Source of the DNA: Kiritimatiellia bacterium
GTDB lineage: Bacteria; Verrucomicrobiota; Kiritimatiellia; UBA8416; JAIOPI01
DNA: 7,647 nt
Reading direction: 5' to 3'
NCBI GenBank assembly: GCA_028822745.1
Contig: JAPKCZ010000089.1
Span: 1 to 7,647 of the forward strand
Below, one piece after another: positions 6,546 to 7,647 of this stretch (the stretch's first letter is position 1; every line of letters starts with the position of its first letter). The translations under genes and the position numbers were made by a program. The notes under the pieces were generated by a model, which was not told where the DNA came from, did not search any database, and saw only the letters and a list, made by a program, of their open reading frames with translations.

Positions 6546-7647
6546 ATGACACAGACACCTCACACAGATCCCTCAGATTCCGCTGGGCTGCCCACCAATG
6601 ATGACCCAACGCGCCAAATCCGTTTCACCCGCGCAGCGGAAGCCAGCGCACGGCGAGAGATGCTGATACGATTCATCTGGCCCGATGGGCTTCCTGACTG
6701 TCAACCAACGGTCACCAGGAACGTGGACGAGGCCGCGTTGCAACAGCATTTGGAAGGCATCGATGCGTCGTTGGTGAAACGGATCGACCGGCTTGAGTTG
6801 GACGTGCTGGGGATTCGCTCGTTGGCCTACTTGATCCATCCGGCGACGCGTTCAGATACCCCGCGCCTTGCCATGGTCCATGCCGGTCATGCTCAACAGG
6901 GAAACTTCATCAAGCGGGACTACCACGACTCAATTCACTTGTTCCTGCGACTGGGCTTCTCTGTTGCGATGATGCACATGCCTCAGCGCGGCTGGCACGG
7001 CGACGCGACAGCGGAGTTGCCCAACGGCAAGAAGCCGAACCTTGGGAGCGCCCACGATGCAATCGTGAACCTTCCGAATCAGGATTCAAGCCTGGCACAG
7101 GGCGCGGGGTTTCGGCCATTTCTGGAGCCGGTGATCGCCTGCATCAATCACTGTTCGACTATCAATGGCGGGGACACTGAGGTCGTGATGATCGGGCTCT
7201 CCGGGGGTGGTTGGACAACACACATGGCTGCGGCAATGGACAAACGGATTCGCTTGAGCTTTCCCGTGGCCGGGTCCTATCCACTCTATCTTCGAAACCG
7301 CGACTGGGGATCGGTGGGCGACCTGGAGCAGATCTTCGGCCCGCTCTACGACGAGAACATCGCAAGCGACGGCTCAGGGGGCGGCGTGGCCACGTGGTTG
7401 GAAGTCTATGCGCTAGGAGGATTCGGTCAAGGCCGCCACCAGGTGATGGTGACCTCCCAGCACGACCGTTGCTGTTTCCGTGGCGATCCCGAGAACACTG
7501 TAGACACCTTTCGTAAGGTCGTTGGCGATTGCGTGAAGCTGCTTGGGCAGGGGAAGTGGGAGCACAAGCTCGACACGACCCATCAGGGACACATGATCTC
7601 GCCGTGGACGATCAATGACGTCGTTGCCCCAATCGTTCACGACTTAT
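6546..7647 (+). CDS. Alpha/beta hydrolase (esterase-like), 3' end off window
   Basis: The frame is open from ATG 6546 to the window edge (367 codons). It reads as an alpha/beta-hydrolase-fold enzyme. The nucleophile elbow is GLSGGG with Ser219, preceded by the strand EVVMI. An oxyanion-type MVHAGHAQQG lies at 110-119. A probable acid is Asp307 in SQHDRCC, after strand QVMVT, and a probable base is His349 in THQGHMIS. Order and spacing of the triad are normal for the fold, and with His349 already present only the extreme C-terminus is likely missing. The N-terminal 40 residues are hydrophilic with no signal peptide, so unlike the gene before it the product looks cytoplasmic. The start is fixed by GGAAGG nine bases upstream and by an in-frame stop just before it. 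It may be an acetyl- or other ester hydrolase acting on sugars imported after the partner glycosidase has worked; that role is inferred from context only. Confidence 0.85.
   Translation, partial: MTQTPHTDPSDSAGLPTNDDPTRQIRFTRAAEASARREMLIRFIWPDGLPDCQPTVTRNVDEAALQQHLEGIDASLVKRIDRLELDVLGIRSLAYLIHPATRSDTPRLAMVHAGHAQQGNFIKRDYHDSIHLFLRLGFSVAMMHMPQRGWHGDATAELPNGKKPNLGSAHDAIVNLPNQDSSLAQGAGFRPFLEPVIACINHCSTINGGDTEVVMIGLSGGGWTTHMAAAMDKRIRLSFPVAGSYPLYLRNRDWGSVGDLEQIFGPLYDENIASDGSGGGVATWLEVYALGGFGQGRHQVMVTSQHDRCCFRGDPENTVDTFRKVVGDCVKLLGQGKWEHKLDTTHQGHMISPWTINDVVAPIVHDL

Noticed and set aside
1..7647. CRISPR array, tRNA, rRNA, transposase or phage genes
   Set aside because: I looked for spaced repeats, cloverleaf-like sequences and DDE or integrase motifs and saw none; the only repeats are those listed.

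Overview
The window shows four protein genes, two of them cut by the window edges, plus one long palindromic repeat. It is bacterial. The genes are closely packed, have Shine-Dalgarno-like sites and bacterial-type promoters, and two encode exported proteins with Sec-type signal peptides. The mix of a secreted S9 peptidase, a large secreted glycoside-hydrolase-like protein and an AAA_14/DUF4143 ATPase, together with a GCGGAT/ACGGAT intergenic palindrome, would fit an environmental PVC-superphylum bacterium (Verrucomicrobiota, Kiritimatiellota, Lentisphaerota or Planctomycetota). That placement is an inference; no marker gene is present to prove it.

Layout. Positions 1-833 (minus strand) hold the first 277 codons of a DUF4143-type ATPase whose 3' end lies off the left edge. 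Positions 834-1218 are intergenic, with a promoter for the ATPase and a 130-bp imperfect palindrome at 1051-1180. Positions 1219-3456 (minus) encode an exported S9-family serine peptidase of the dipeptidyl-peptidase IV type. Positions 3457-3608 are a divergent promoter region with a crowded set of ATG codons at its right end. Positions 3609-6539 (plus) encode a 976-residue exported protein. Its layout of beta-sandwich, TIM barrel and further beta domains, with a pair of Asp residues, resembles GH36/clan GH-D alpha-galactosidase-like enzymes, but I cannot place it in a named family. Positions 6546-7647 (plus) encode an alpha/beta hydrolase that is tightly linked to it and runs off the right edge.

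How the genes may work together. The glycoside-hydrolase-like gene and the alpha/beta hydrolase gene are only 6 bases apart, in the same reading frame and separated by one stop codon, so they are almost certainly one transcription unit. A glycosidase paired with an esterase-like enzyme would suit breakdown of a decorated glycan; the divergent secreted peptidase could act on glycoprotein or on peptides from the same material. This is a hypothesis from gene context. The ATPase is probably unrelated and is separated by the palindrome.

The best candidates for something undescribed are the glycoside-hydrolase-like protein with its unassigned C-terminal region, the modular palindrome at 1051-1180, and the start-codon cluster at 3589-3617.
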